64,000 nucleotides of DNA from Chloroflexota bacterium (GTDB lineage Bacteria > Chloroflexota > Dehalococcoidia > Bin125). The notes under the pieces are model-generated. The model saw nothing but the letters and a program-made list of their open reading frames with translations. It searched no databases and was not told where the DNA came from. The DNA is taken from positions 17,810 through 81,809 of the forward strand of contig JAPPJZ010000074.1 in the NCBI GenBank assembly GCA_028874365.1, read 5' to 3'. A program made the translations under genes and the position numbers. How positions within the stretch are numbered: position 1 is the first letter of the stretch; each line of letters begins with the position of its first letter. This document shows, piece after piece, positions 29,329 through 39,224 of the stretch.

Positions 29329-30687
29329 CTATGCCTCGCGGAAATTGCGACCGTGGAGGATGCTGCCGTAGTGATTGAACCAGCGCTTTGCCTCGGGGTC
29401 GTCGAAGGGGTAATCCGCGCCGAGCTGCCTCGCAACGCTCAGCCCGGTCACGAAGCAGGTCTCCTGGCTGTTGATCAGCGTGTGCGCTCCACAGTGCCAT
29501 GTGCCCCGCCTGCCCTGGATGAAGCGGAAGAGGTTGACCAGGAGCACCACGTGTTTCACATCATGCACGACGTGTTGAAACCAGCCTCGGTGAATGACCT
29601 TCTGTTCCTCGATCGCGCTGATCGGGTTGTAGGTCACCAGGCATGGCCGTTCGGAGCCGTTCGCCCAGGGCTGCTGGTTGTGCATGATGTAGGTGATCTC
29701 ATAGTTGTCGGGCCGTGCGCCGTACTGCTCGATGTGATTGCTGCGGGTCTCCAGAGGCTTCACGTCGTTGTCCGGCAGGACAGACGCGTCCCAGTGCACG
29801 ATCGCGTGGTTGTGTAACTCGCTCTCGTAGCGAACTGACGACAACAGATAGCGCTCCAAGTAGCTCGGCCGGTCCAGCATCATCAGGGTCTGATTCGCGT
29901 TGCAGGCGAAGATCACGTCGTCGTAGGTCTCCTGGACTCCTGCCTCGTCCTCGATCACCACGCCGGCCTTGCGCCGGTACACCTTGCGCACGGCGCGATT
30001 CAGATCAATGCGGTCCGCGAAATCGGCGGACAGGCAGTCGTAGATTCGTCGCGTGCCCTGGTCCCAGGTCTGCATCGGCGTAGCCGACTCGATGTTGAAG
30101 AACTCGAGGTAGCGCGAGAACAAGGCAGCCGGCATGTCGAACACGTTCGTCGCCATCAGAAAGTTCACGAACATCGGCTTCAGGATCTTGTACCTGAAGC
30201 CGCCCGAGAATCCGCCCAGATTGAGCAGCGTGCCCATGCTGATGTAGTTGAATGGGTTGAGCGCGTTGAGCAGCTTCGAGCGTGACCGTGTCAAGGCGCC
30301 GAAGAGGTGCAAGAGCTGGAGCAGGCGCTGAAACCTCGCAATCTCGTCCTGCAACTCCGCCCGAATCTCGGAATCGAAGTCGTGGGCGTACACGTCGCCG
30401 CGGTAGCGCACGCTGTAGTTGAACTTCGTATCCAGCAGGTCGATTTGGAAGCGTCTCAACAGCAGTTGGATGTGGTGATAGACCGACGGGATGCAGGCAG
30501 TGACAGAGATGTCGAACGGTATCAGGCTGCCGTCTGCCTGCGGCATGTCGACGGTCACCGCATTGCCACCGAGCCGATCGTTGGCTTCGAACACGCGGAT
30601 TTCAAACCGGTCGGGGTGCTGATGCAGCGCCCAGGCAGCGCCGAGGCCCGCGACCCCGCCGCCGACGATTGCTACGCGGCGCGGCAT
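29329..30687 (-). CDS. FAD-dependent oxidoreductase (flavin amine oxidase/phytoene desaturase-like)
   Basis: MPRRVAIVGGGVAGLGAAWALHQHPDRFEIRVFEANDRLGGNAVTVDM dinucleotide-binding motif; begins 2 nt after the Rieske gene. Confidence 0.82.
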   Translation of the reverse strand: MPRRVAIVGGGVAGLGAAWALHQHPDRFEIRVFEANDRLGGNAVTVDMPQADGSLIPFDISVTACIPSVYHHIQLLLRRFQIDLLDTKFNYSVRYRGDVYAHDFDSEIRAELQDEIARFQRLLQLLHLFGALTRSRSKLLNALNPFNYISMGTLLNLGGFSGGFRYKILKPMFVNFLMATNVFDMPAALFSRYLEFFNIESATPMQTWDQGTRRIYDCLSADFADRIDLNRAVRKVYRRKAGVVIEDEAGVQETYDDVIFACNANQTLMMLDRPSYLERYLLSSVRYESELHNHAIVHWDASVLPDNDVKPLETRSNHIEQYGARPDNYEITYIMHNQQPWANGSERPCLVTYNPISAIEEQKVIHRGWFQHVVHDVKHVVLLVNLFRFIQGRRGTWHCGAHTLINSQETCFVTGLSVARQLGADYPFDDPEAKRWFNHYGSILHGRNFREA

Positions 30688-30689
30688 GT

Positions 30690-31775
30690 CTAGGGTCCTG
30701 CCAGACGTGCCGCGGTCCGCTGTTCCGTCGGCAACTGCAGCACGTCCTCCTGAGCGGAATAGAACTGCCGGCAATAGCCGCGATAGGTCATGATTTCGCC
30801 GTCGGAGCGGCAGAGGCGGGGCCTCGGCTGATACCGCTTGCGGCTCCAGATCACAACGTCCTGCTGCACGTCTACCTTCTGAAACGCTCCGAAGATCCTG
30901 TTCATTAGCGGCGCGCGCAGTCGGGTGGGCAGGAATCTCAAGCCGATGATCGGTCGTTGCGGATGTCGCATCTCGCCGATCTGCCCGGCGAGCGTCAGGT
31001 CGAGCAGTCTGCCGTCGACCGGCGTCGCAAGCACCCACAGGCGGAAATCCATGCCAATCGAGTGTTCTCGACCTTCAACGAACGAGTAACCCAAACCGAA
31101 CGCGCCAGCCCGGGCGCTGGCATTCAACGTGACGCTGCCCAACCCAGCGATTGACTGCGTTCTGCTGAAGTCGAACTGACTCTCCAGGCGCGGCCCGTCG
31201 ACCAAGACTGGGTAGTCGCCGTTGACGTTGTCGTAGCCGTGGACGTAGCGCAGGTGTGCAATGTCGACGGCGTTTTCGGTGGTCTCCTGAGGGTGGCCAG
31301 GGAACCGCATGGTGCGGAAACCGATGCTGCTCCACCCGGTCTGATCAGGTACCTCAGCCGGCAGCTGCCATTGCGGTTCTCTTCCGGCAATGCCCCACCA
31401 GGCAAAGATCATTCCGCAGATTTCCCGGGTCGGAAACGTCCTCAGTCTTGCCGAGCGCGGCGGTGCCGCGAATGGTGTAGCCACGCACTGGCCAGCCACG
31501 TCGAACTCATAGCCGTGGAACGGACAGACCAGCCGGCCGTCGCACACGCGACCGCCGGTATCGGGTCCCAGGTACGAGCCGAGGTGCGGACAGTAGGCCT
31601 CGGCGACACAGACGGCGCCAGCCTCGTCGCACCAGACGACGACATCCTCGCCCATCCACGTCTTCTCGATAATGTCGGCGTCGCGCACCTCCTGGATGGT
31701 CGCCACGAAGTACCAACCCTCGGGGAACGGGGAGGGCAACAGAGAGCTTCCGCCATCAACCATTCGCTGCGCCAC
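30690..31775 (-). CDS. Rieske oxygenase, DAF-36/Neverland-like
   Basis: EAYCPHLGSYLGPDTGGRVCDGRLVCPFHGYEFD Rieske motif; TENAVDIAHLRYVHGY iron-binding region. Confidence 0.78.
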   Translation of the reverse strand: MAQRMVDGGSSLLPSPFPEGWYFVATIQEVRDADIIEKTWMGEDVVVWCDEAGAVCVAEAYCPHLGSYLGPDTGGRVCDGRLVCPFHGYEFDVAGQCVATPFAAPPRSARLRTFPTREICGMIFAWWGIAGREPQWQLPAEVPDQTGWSSIGFRTMRFPGHPQETTENAVDIAHLRYVHGYDNVNGDYPVLVDGPRLESQFDFSRTQSIAGLGSVTLNASARAGAFGLGYSFVEGREHSIGMDFRLWVLATPVDGRLLDLTLAGQIGEMRHPQRPIIGLRFLPTRLRAPLMNRIFGAFQKVDVQQDVVIWSRKRYQPRPRLCRSDGEIMTYRGYCRQFYSAQEDVLQLPTEQRTAARLAGP

Positions 31776-32005
31776 AGTCGGCTCCTGTTGCGGTCAACAT
31801 AGGCGGCTACAGTTGACCACACAGTTGGTACCGACACTCTATGGCAGGCGAGCGTATCGTCCGGAACTCGTAATGCGTCAACTCATCGACGTTTCCGCCC
31901 CGGTGACAGGAATTTCTCCTTCAGGCAGTCGATCTAGACTGGATCAATCGGGTATGCGTTGCTCTCGGCCTCAGCAGCTGTGACCAACCGCAAGGAGCAA
32001 GACTC

Positions 32006-34084
32006 ATGACTACTGCTGCTCCAGCACTGTCGGCACCCCAGCTCAGCATGCCGCAAGAGCTGGTGCTGATGCTGCTCAACGAGGAGAGCGGCTACTTTCG
32101 GCAGGTCCGAGGCTGGAACTTGAACTGTGCCATGGTCGGTGCCGGGCTGGCAGAGCTTTCTCTGATCGGTCGCATCGACACGGATATGGACTCTCTGCAG
32201 CTCCTCGACTCAACGCCGACAGGCCACGCAGCGTTGGACCCTATCCTGGAGGCGATCGTTGCCGAGGATGACCGGCACAACGCTCAGTACTGGGTTGAGT
32301 TCCTCGCTCCCCGGGCCGACACCTTCATCGACGTTGCCCTCGACCGCCTCGCAGAGATGGACATCCTCGAGCATCACGAGGGGGAGTTCTGGACGTTGAG
32401 CCACTCAGCGGGGCAGTCGGACCAGCTCGCCGAGACCGGGGCAATCACCGCTGCCGGATTCGTCAGATCGCGCATCGCGCGCGTCATCTTCGAGGATGAG
32501 ATTCCCGATCCGCGGGACGCGATCCTGATTTCGCTCCTCGACACCTGCGATGTGCTGCGCTTCATCTTCCAGCTCGAACCCAAGGACGAGGAACGTGTCG
32601 AGTTCGTCGCTCATCTCGATCTGCTGGGGCGTTCGATCTCCGACGCCGTATCCCAGAACTTGACCAGCCCGCTCGTTCGACAATCGGCGCTGACCAGGTC
32701 CATTCCGAAGGTCAGTCTGCTGCGCATGCTGTTCAATCCGCATGCCCGGACGGGTAATGTCCCGGCGCTGTTCGCCAGTCTGGCCGAGCAGTACGGGCCG
32801 GTCTTTCAGATAGCCCCGCCGTTCCAGGCGCCGACGATCTTCCTGACGGGCCTGGAGGCCAATCGATGGGCCCAACGGGAAGGCAGGCGATTCCTGACTT
32901 CGACGAAGTACCTGAACGAACTTGAAGAGGAATACGGGGCCCACGGGATCATCCCATCATTGGACAGTTCCGATCACTTTCGCATGCGCAAAGCGATGCA
33001 ACCGGGTTTGTCCCGGGCCCGACTGGAGAGCCAGCTGGAGGAGTTGTATCGGCGCATGCGGTCGCACCTTTTTGAATGGAACGCCGGCGACGCGATGCCG
33101 GCGAAGACCATGTCGCGGCTGATGACCAATGCACAGATCTCGCCCCTCCTGGCGAGCGTTGACTCTCAGGACATCATTGAGGACCTGATCGCGTACAAGG
33201 AGCGAGCGCTGAACACTCGCGTGGCGAAGGTGATGCCCAAGTTCCTGTTGCGGACCCCGGCTATCAAGCAACGCGCCAAGAGCATCGAGGCGATGCTTGA
33301 GCGAGTGCAACGGGCCCATACGCCGGCCCAGCGGGTCGATGCCCCACGGGACGTCGTTGACGACTTGCTCAGTCTGCACGCGAACGATCCGCAGTTGCTG
33401 CCGGAGTCGAGTCTGAAGTTCGCACTCTCTGCTCCGCTGCTGGCCAGCATGTATCTGGGCGACACGATCGGGTTCGCTCTCTACTCGATGGCGTCACAGC
33501 CAGATCTCTACAGGCGGATTCAGGCCGAGGCCGACGCGATCTTCGCCGACGGCGATCCCGACGCCGAGGTCTTCCACGGTCCGGATATCGACGTCACGCG
33601 GCGCTTTGTGTTGGAGTGCCTGCGGATGTACCCGGTCGTTCCCGGCTCGCTGCGCAACGTCATGAACAGCTGCGTCGTCGAAAACTACGAGCTACCGTTG
33701 AGCGCTCGGGTCCTGGTCGTTCAGACCGCCGCACACTACATGAGTGACGTGTTCCCCGACCCGCACAAGTTCGACATCGATCGATATCTTCCCGGACGTG
33801 ACGAGCATCGCACGCTCGGATACGCGCCGTTCGGATTGGGCACGCACACCTGTTTGGGCAACCGATGGGTGGAACTGCAGATGGCCGTCGATTTGCTGAT
33901 GATCGCGTACTACTTCGACGTGGAAGTGCGGCCCGCCAATGCCAAACTGCGCATCAGCCCGTTCCCATCGCTGTCGATCAGCAACAAGGTGAAGTTCCAC
34001 ATCGCCCGGCAGCGGCGCGAGATCCCTGCGGCGGGTGCGCCGAATGGATCGGCGCCCACGCTCGGTTGCCCTGTCCTCCACTAG
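32006..34084 (+). CDS. GPP34 (GOLPH3/Vps74-like) domain - cytochrome P450 fusion
   Basis: N-terminal MPQELVLMLLNEESGYFRQVRGWNLNCAMVGAGLAELSLIGRIDTD...DPILEAI...DPRDAILISLLDTCDVL resembles GPP34; C-terminal P450 with YLGDTIGF, LECLRMYP, PFGLGTHTCLGNRW. Confidence 0.82.
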   Translation: MTTAAPALSAPQLSMPQELVLMLLNEESGYFRQVRGWNLNCAMVGAGLAELSLIGRIDTDMDSLQLLDSTPTGHAALDPILEAIVAEDDRHNAQYWVEFLAPRADTFIDVALDRLAEMDILEHHEGEFWTLSHSAGQSDQLAETGAITAAGFVRSRIARVIFEDEIPDPRDAILISLLDTCDVLRFIFQLEPKDEERVEFVAHLDLLGRSISDAVSQNLTSPLVRQSALTRSIPKVSLLRMLFNPHARTGNVPALFASLAEQYGPVFQIAPPFQAPTIFLTGLEANRWAQREGRRFLTSTKYLNELEEEYGAHGIIPSLDSSDHFRMRKAMQPGLSRARLESQLEELYRRMRSHLFEWNAGDAMPAKTMSRLMTNAQISPLLASVDSQDIIEDLIAYKERALNTRVAKVMPKFLLRTPAIKQRAKSIEAMLERVQRAHTPAQRVDAPRDVVDDLLSLHANDPQLLPESSLKFALSAPLLASMYLGDTIGFALYSMASQPDLYRRIQAEADAIFADGDPDAEVFHGPDIDVTRRFVLECLRMYPVVPGSLRNVMNSCVVENYELPLSARVLVVQTAAHYMSDVFPDPHKFDIDRYLPGRDEHRTLGYAPFGLGTHTCLGNRWVELQMAVDLLMIAYYFDVEVRPANAKLRISPFPSLSISNKVKFHIARQRREIPAAGAPNGSAPTLGCPVLH

Positions 34085-34102
34085 GCAGATACCTACCGGC
34101 GC

Positions 34103-36586
34103 TCAGGAGGGGGTCGATTCCCGCTCGTGGCGCTCCTGGATGTCGTCGATAGTCTCGTCCAGTTCGTCCCACATCCGCTGCATCGTCGAGCGTAGCCGCA
34201 TGTTCTGGTAAGCGCCCCAGACCGTCATCGCCGGCGGCACGACCAGGATGGAAACGATCAGCGAGTAGGCGATCGTGATCGCCGCGGTGATGCCGAACTG
34301 TTGCGAGGCGAGCAGCGGCGAAGCGATCAGCACACCGAGACCAAGTGCCGTCGTCATCGCCGAGCCCAGGAGCGCCGAGCCCGTCGTAGCAAGGGTTCGA
34401 ATTGCTGCCTGCTCGGGGTCGCGCAGACGCGTGAACTCCTCCCGGTAGCGATGGATCAGGTGGATGGTGTAGTCGACTCCGATGCCGATCGAGAGGGCGG
34501 TGATGATCGAGGTGATCAACGAGTAGGGGATGCCCAGCAGCGCCATCGTGCCCAAGACCCAGATCAGGACAAACACGATGGGGACGACGGCAACGAGCGC
34601 CAGTGCGGCCTGGCGGTGCGTGACCCAGAAGAAGATGGCGAGAATGGCCAGCGCCGCCGCAATGGTGATGCTGATCGCCTCTGTCTGTCGCTCGGTAATC
34701 GAGTCGGTGATCGTCACACCGATGATGCTTTCGGATGTCGCCGTCAGGGCTCCGTCGGTGCCGATCCACAGCGCCTCGAGTTCTTCCTGGACCTGCCTCG
34801 CCCCGACGCTGTCGCCGGACATCGTGGGGAATTGGACCAGGATCTTATCCACGCCGTTCGGATTGTTGACCAGCGCGTGCGAGAACCCTGGATCCAATGA
34901 TTCGAGCTCGTCCAGCACCTGCTGCATCTGCGCAGCGTCAAGCTGCAGGCCCGCGGAGGCCTCGCGGAACATCGCGGCCAGCCTCGGGTCGTACTTGTCG
35001 CCCTGATCTCCGCTGTCCGTTATCCAGTCTCGAATCAAGAGCTCGTAGGAGGTTTGCAGTGGCCCGGCCGCGAAGTCCGGTCGACGCTTCTCATCGTCGA
35101 ACGCGGCCGCGAGGTCCCGCAGATTGAGCAACGTTCTCGTCTCAGTCGCCTCAGCCTCGATCAGGACGGTCGTCAGTTCGGTCGGGCCGCCAATCGCGGC
35201 ATCGAGCGTGTCCCAGTCTTCCAGCACCGTGCCTCCGCGTGGGAGGATGTCGCGAATGCTGAACTCCGACTCCAGATCAGTCGCCGCAACGCCGAAGCCT
35301 ATCGTCAGTGCAAGTACGACCAATACGAACGGCGCCGGCCTGAGGGCAACGTTGGTGCCCAGGAACTCGGCTGCTCGTTCGATCCCGGGAATCGCCTGGG
35401 CGATCAATCGTTGCGGCTTGAGGGTGCCCTTCGCCTCGCGTCGTCGGTCAACGATCGTGCGTCCTGCAGGAACCAGCGTCAGCATCACGATCAGGCTCAT
35501 GCCCACGCCGAACGCCGCAACGACACCAAAGTCGCCGACGATCTCAACCGGGGAGAAGAGATTCGCCAACAGGCTGACCATCGTCGTCACTGCGGCGAGC
35601 AACAGCGGGACCGCGACGTTCCGCAGCCCCGTGCGCACTGCATCCAGCACCGGGGCGCCACTGACCCGCTGCTCCCGATAGTTCGAGATCACCTGGATGG
35701 CATAGTCGACTGTCAGACCGATGATGATGATGGGGACCAACGCCGTCAGCGCATTTGGCGGTCCAACCACTCCGAGCGCATCCGGACCGAGCCATCCTTC
35801 CAGCCCGACAACCCAGATCAGCGAAATCAGCAGCCCGACGAGCGCGAGGACCAGGTCGGAGAGGGTCCGGAGGAACAGCACGATCAACACGGCGATCAAC
35901 AGCAAGGCGATGCCGATGAGCGGCGCCATCCCGTCCTCGGTCGCCTGTTTGTATTCGTCCTCCACGACGATTGGCGACACACTGCTCACGCTCAGCGGCC
36001 CGCTGTCCTCGGTCGCCAACAGGTTGATGTGCCGTTCGGCGTCTGCGGTTCGCTCGTCCTGCGTGTTGCGCAGGTGGACCGTCGCAATCGAGACGAACGT
36101 CCCATCCGCGTCGGTGCCGGTCAGCGCGCTGACGATCGGCTCGATAGCCGGCGCTTGACGAACGGCGTCGATTTCCGCCTCTGTGACCGCATCGAAGGAA
36201 CCAACGCCCAGGGCTGCCTGAAGCAGATACGAGGGCGACACGATCGGATCGGTCGGCGTGAGCAGCGGTTGGATATCGGGGTCGGTGGCAATTCTGTTCA
36301 ACAGACCGCTCATCTGCGACAGCCCCTCGGGAGTCAGCGCCTCCCCCCTGAAGATCAGAGTGACCAGTCGGACATCGCCGGTTTGTTCAAAGCTCTCGCT
36401 GATCTCTTCGATTGCGGTAGCAAGCGCTCCGTCCTGAGGCAGCAGTGCGACGTCGGTACCGTCCACGATCGGCACGCGCCGACCGGCGCCGGCGGCCAGC
36501 ACCACGGTGATGATCAGGAGTACGCCCAGGGTGACCCACGGTCGGGCCGTTACGAGGCGGCTGAGTCGTTCAAGTATCTGATTCAT
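34103..36586 (-). CDS. RND superfamily / MMPL-type exporter
   Basis: Two-fold repeated TM architecture; GLTVDYAIQVISNYREQR and GIGVDYTIHLIHRYREE. Confidence 0.88.
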   Translation of the reverse strand: MNQILERLSRLVTARPWVTLGVLLIITVVLAAGAGRRVPIVDGTDVALLPQDGALATAIEEISESFEQTGDVRLVTLIFRGEALTPEGLSQMSGLLNRIATDPDIQPLLTPTDPIVSPSYLLQAALGVGSFDAVTEAEIDAVRQAPAIEPIVSALTGTDADGTFVSIATVHLRNTQDERTADAERHINLLATEDSGPLSVSSVSPIVVEDEYKQATEDGMAPLIGIALLLIAVLIVLFLRTLSDLVLALVGLLISLIWVVGLEGWLGPDALGVVGPPNALTALVPIIIIGLTVDYAIQVISNYREQRVSGAPVLDAVRTGLRNVAVPLLLAAVTTMVSLLANLFSPVEIVGDFGVVAAFGVGMSLIVMLTLVPAGRTIVDRRREAKGTLKPQRLIAQAIPGIERAAEFLGTNVALRPAPFVLVVLALTIGFGVAATDLESEFSIRDILPRGGTVLEDWDTLDAAIGGPTELTTVLIEAEATETRTLLNLRDLAAAFDDEKRRPDFAAGPLQTSYELLIRDWITDSGDQGDKYDPRLAAMFREASAGLQLDAAQMQQVLDELESLDPGFSHALVNNPNGVDKILVQFPTMSGDSVGARQVQEELEALWIGTDGALTATSESIIGVTITDSITERQTEAISITIAAALAILAIFFWVTHRQAALALVAVVPIVFVLIWVLGTMALLGIPYSLITSIITALSIGIGVDYTIHLIHRYREEFTRLRDPEQAAIRTLATTGSALLGSAMTTALGLGVLIASPLLASQQFGITAAITIAYSLIVSILVVPPAMTVWGAYQNMRLRSTMQRMWDELDETIDDIQERHERESTPS

Positions 36587-36762
36587 ATTGCGTAGTTCAC
36601 CACTGATTCAGCTCGCTGAGGAGCGGCGTGACGACGAAGCAGATCCTTCATTTGCATCAATGAGTAGGCTAGCGTGCGTTGCGGTCGGTTCCATCGAAGC
36701 ACCCGACGCTACCTATCCCACCGTTGTGTCTGCTCTGCGAAACCATCGTTAGGCTCCTGAAC

Positions 36763-38487
36763 ATGCGAAATAGCTCGTTACTGGTGAGACTGTTTAGCCG
36801 TCGATTGTCTGTGCTCCTCATTCCCCTGTTCGTTCTCGTTGCACTTGTTGGGTGCGGTGGTGAAGAACGGGTGCTCACGATCCTCTACTGGCAGGCGCCA
36901 ACACTGCCGGGGCCGTATCTCTCAGGCGGATTCAAGGATCGAGACGCCGGCGCGATCACGCTGGAGCCTCTCGCTCACCATGCCCCAGACGGCTCGTTGG
37001 CGCCTGCGCTGGCCGCGGAGATCCCGACTGTTGAGAATGGCGGTGTCGCAAGGGACATGCGTTCCATCACCTGGAAGCTGCATGATGGACTGAAGTGGTC
37101 GGACGGAAGCGATATGACGGCCGCAGACGTGGTCTTTACGTGGCGATATTGCACGCATGAAGAGACGGGCTGCACATCCCGCGACATCTTCGCCGGCGTG
37201 TCATCGGTGGAGGCGCTCGATGATCGCACGGTGCGTGTCAACTTTGAGTCGCCGACTCCGTACCCTTACCTGGCGTTCGTCGGGGCTGGTTCACCGATCA
37301 TCAGCAGCGATCAGTTCGAAGACTGCGTTGGAGCGGCAGCGAGTGGCTGTGTTGAGGAGAACATCGCCCCGCTTGGGACTGGTCCCTATCGAATCGTTTC
37401 CTTTGTTGCCGACGAGGAGGCGGTCTTCGAGCGCAACCCGCACTATCGAGGCGAAGAGCCGTACTTCGACCGGGTGATTCTCAAGGGCGGCGGCGAGGCC
37501 GAGGCGGCCGCTCGGGCCGTGCTCGAGCGCGGAGAAGCCGATTACGCCTGGAACCTGCAGGTCGAACCAGGAATGCTCGCCGAGCTGGAGGCCCAGGGAC
37601 ATGGCATCGTCGTGTCGGCATTCTCCGACCTGGTGGAGCGCATCGTCCTGAATCAGACCAACCCTGATCCTGCGCTGGGCGATGACCGCTCGGAGTATCT
37701 CGGCGGCGCCAACGCACATCCGTTCCTCACGTTCGAACCGATTCGGCGGGCGATGTCGATGGCAGTTGACCGCAGCCGACTCGCGGATCTCTATGGGTTC
37801 GCCGGTCGACCGGAGTGTGACCTGATCGCCGGTCCGGCCCACTACGTGTCGGGTGCGAACGACGAGTGTCTGCGGCAAGACATCGACGGCGCCAATGCAC
37901 TGCTGGATGAGCACGGTGTCGTCGATAGCGATGGCGATGGCATTCGGGAGTATCAAGGTGCGCCGCTGCGCGTTGCGTACATGACCTCGACGAACGCCAT
38001 TCGGCAGGAGACGCAGGCGCTCGTTGGCCAATGGTGGCGGCAGATTGGAATCGAGACGGAGTTGCTCGATTTCGAGGCCAGCGTGTACTTCGGCGGCGAT
38101 CCGGTTGAGCATGCTGCTGCGTCGTACCGGCGCTTCTTCGCGGACGCGCAGATGTACACCACGGGCGGTGGAATCGAGCCGCAGGTCCACCTGTCTGAAC
38201 AACTCTGCAGCCAGATCGCGAGCCGGGAGAACCGATGGGCGGGGGCGAACATCGCTCGGGTCTGCGACCCGGCATATGACAATGCCTTCGAGGAACTGCC
38301 GTCGCTGCCAATCGGTGCCGAGCGTGCGGCGGCGGTCAAGCGGCTGAACGACGTGCTTGTGCGCAGCTATGTGCAGATCCCGCTGGTTAGTCGCGGAGTC
38401 GTGTCGGCCCACCTGAACACGCTCAAAGGGGTCCGATTCAACGCTTGGGATAGCGAACTGTGGAACATCGCCGAGTGGCGGCGGTGA
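36763..38487 (+). CDS. Family 5 ABC substrate-binding lipoprotein
   Basis: Lipobox LVGC; LHDGLKWSDGSDMTAADVVFTWRY, GTGPYRIVSF, ERNPHYRGEEPYFDRVILK. Confidence 0.85.
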   Translation: MRNSSLLVRLFSRRLSVLLIPLFVLVALVGCGGEERVLTILYWQAPTLPGPYLSGGFKDRDAGAITLEPLAHHAPDGSLAPALAAEIPTVENGGVARDMRSITWKLHDGLKWSDGSDMTAADVVFTWRYCTHEETGCTSRDIFAGVSSVEALDDRTVRVNFESPTPYPYLAFVGAGSPIISSDQFEDCVGAAASGCVEENIAPLGTGPYRIVSFVADEEAVFERNPHYRGEEPYFDRVILKGGGEAEAAARAVLERGEADYAWNLQVEPGMLAELEAQGHGIVVSAFSDLVERIVLNQTNPDPALGDDRSEYLGGANAHPFLTFEPIRRAMSMAVDRSRLADLYGFAGRPECDLIAGPAHYVSGANDECLRQDIDGANALLDEHGVVDSDGDGIREYQGAPLRVAYMTSTNAIRQETQALVGQWWRQIGIETELLDFEASVYFGGDPVEHAAASYRRFFADAQMYTTGGGIEPQVHLSEQLCSQIASRENRWAGANIARVCDPAYDNAFEELPSLPIGAERAAAVKRLNDVLVRSYVQIPLVSRGVVSAHLNTLKGVRFNAWDSELWNIAEWRR

Positions 38488-38532
38488 GTGGGTAGCCCAG
38501 GACGGCCGGTGTCAGCAGGACACGTGAGGGGT

Positions 38533-38608
<76 letters not shown>

Positions 38609-38655
38609 ACGCGGATCTCCAGCGCCCTCAGCGTACAAGGCGTTGCGACTGCCGT

Positions 38656-39216
38656 TCAATTGACCGTTCCATCGTCGGCGAGCAGGCCGTCCGGCAGATC
38701 GACAGTCATCGCGCCGGTTTCGAGATCAACGTCGACCACGACATCGCGAAGCGCGGGGATCAGCAGATCGCGCTGTTCGCCGCGGTCCACGACGTAGACA
38801 TCGTTTGCTCCGGTGCGCAGGACTTCACGAATCGAGCCGAGGCGCACGCCTTCGCGGGTCAGGACTTGCAGCCCCTCGATTTCATCGAGATACCAGAATG
38901 GCTCTTCGGTCTCAGGCCGCTCGGCGTCGGGCACTTCGATGAGTTCGTTGCGCAGCGCCTCGGCCGATTCCCGATCGCCGACCCCGTCGAGGTACAGATA
39001 GACGCGACCCTTCTGCCAGGTGCAGCGGGCGACGCGTCGCGACTCTCCGCCAATGAACACCCGCGCACCGGGCTCGAAGCGTTGCGGAAAGTCGGTCAGG
39101 GGCAAGGCCTTGAGCTCGCCCTTGAGACCGCGCGGCCGCTCGACCACGCCGACGGCGCGGAAGCCGTCGCGCGGCAAGCGGTCTTCAGGCTTGCGTTGTC
39201 CCAGCCGTCGAGGCAT
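38656..39216 (-). CDS. rimM: Ribosome maturation factor RimM
   Basis: VGVVERPRGLKGELKALPLTDFPQRF; PRC-barrel C-terminus ...DLLIPALRDVVVDVDLETGAMTVDLPDGLL. Confidence 0.9.
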   Translation of the reverse strand: MPRRLGQRKPEDRLPRDGFRAVGVVERPRGLKGELKALPLTDFPQRFEPGARVFIGGESRRVARCTWQKGRVYLYLDGVGDRESAEALRNELIEVPDAERPETEEPFWYLDEIEGLQVLTREGVRLGSIREVLRTGANDVYVVDRGEQRDLLIPALRDVVVDVDLETGAMTVDLPDGLLADDGTVN

Positions 39217-39224
39217 TGTTTGCG

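Noticed and set aside
35054-36595. 513 aa plus-strand ORF antisense to the RND exporter
   Set aside because: Arg/Asp/Gln-rich shadow translation; the minus strand is a clear RND protein.
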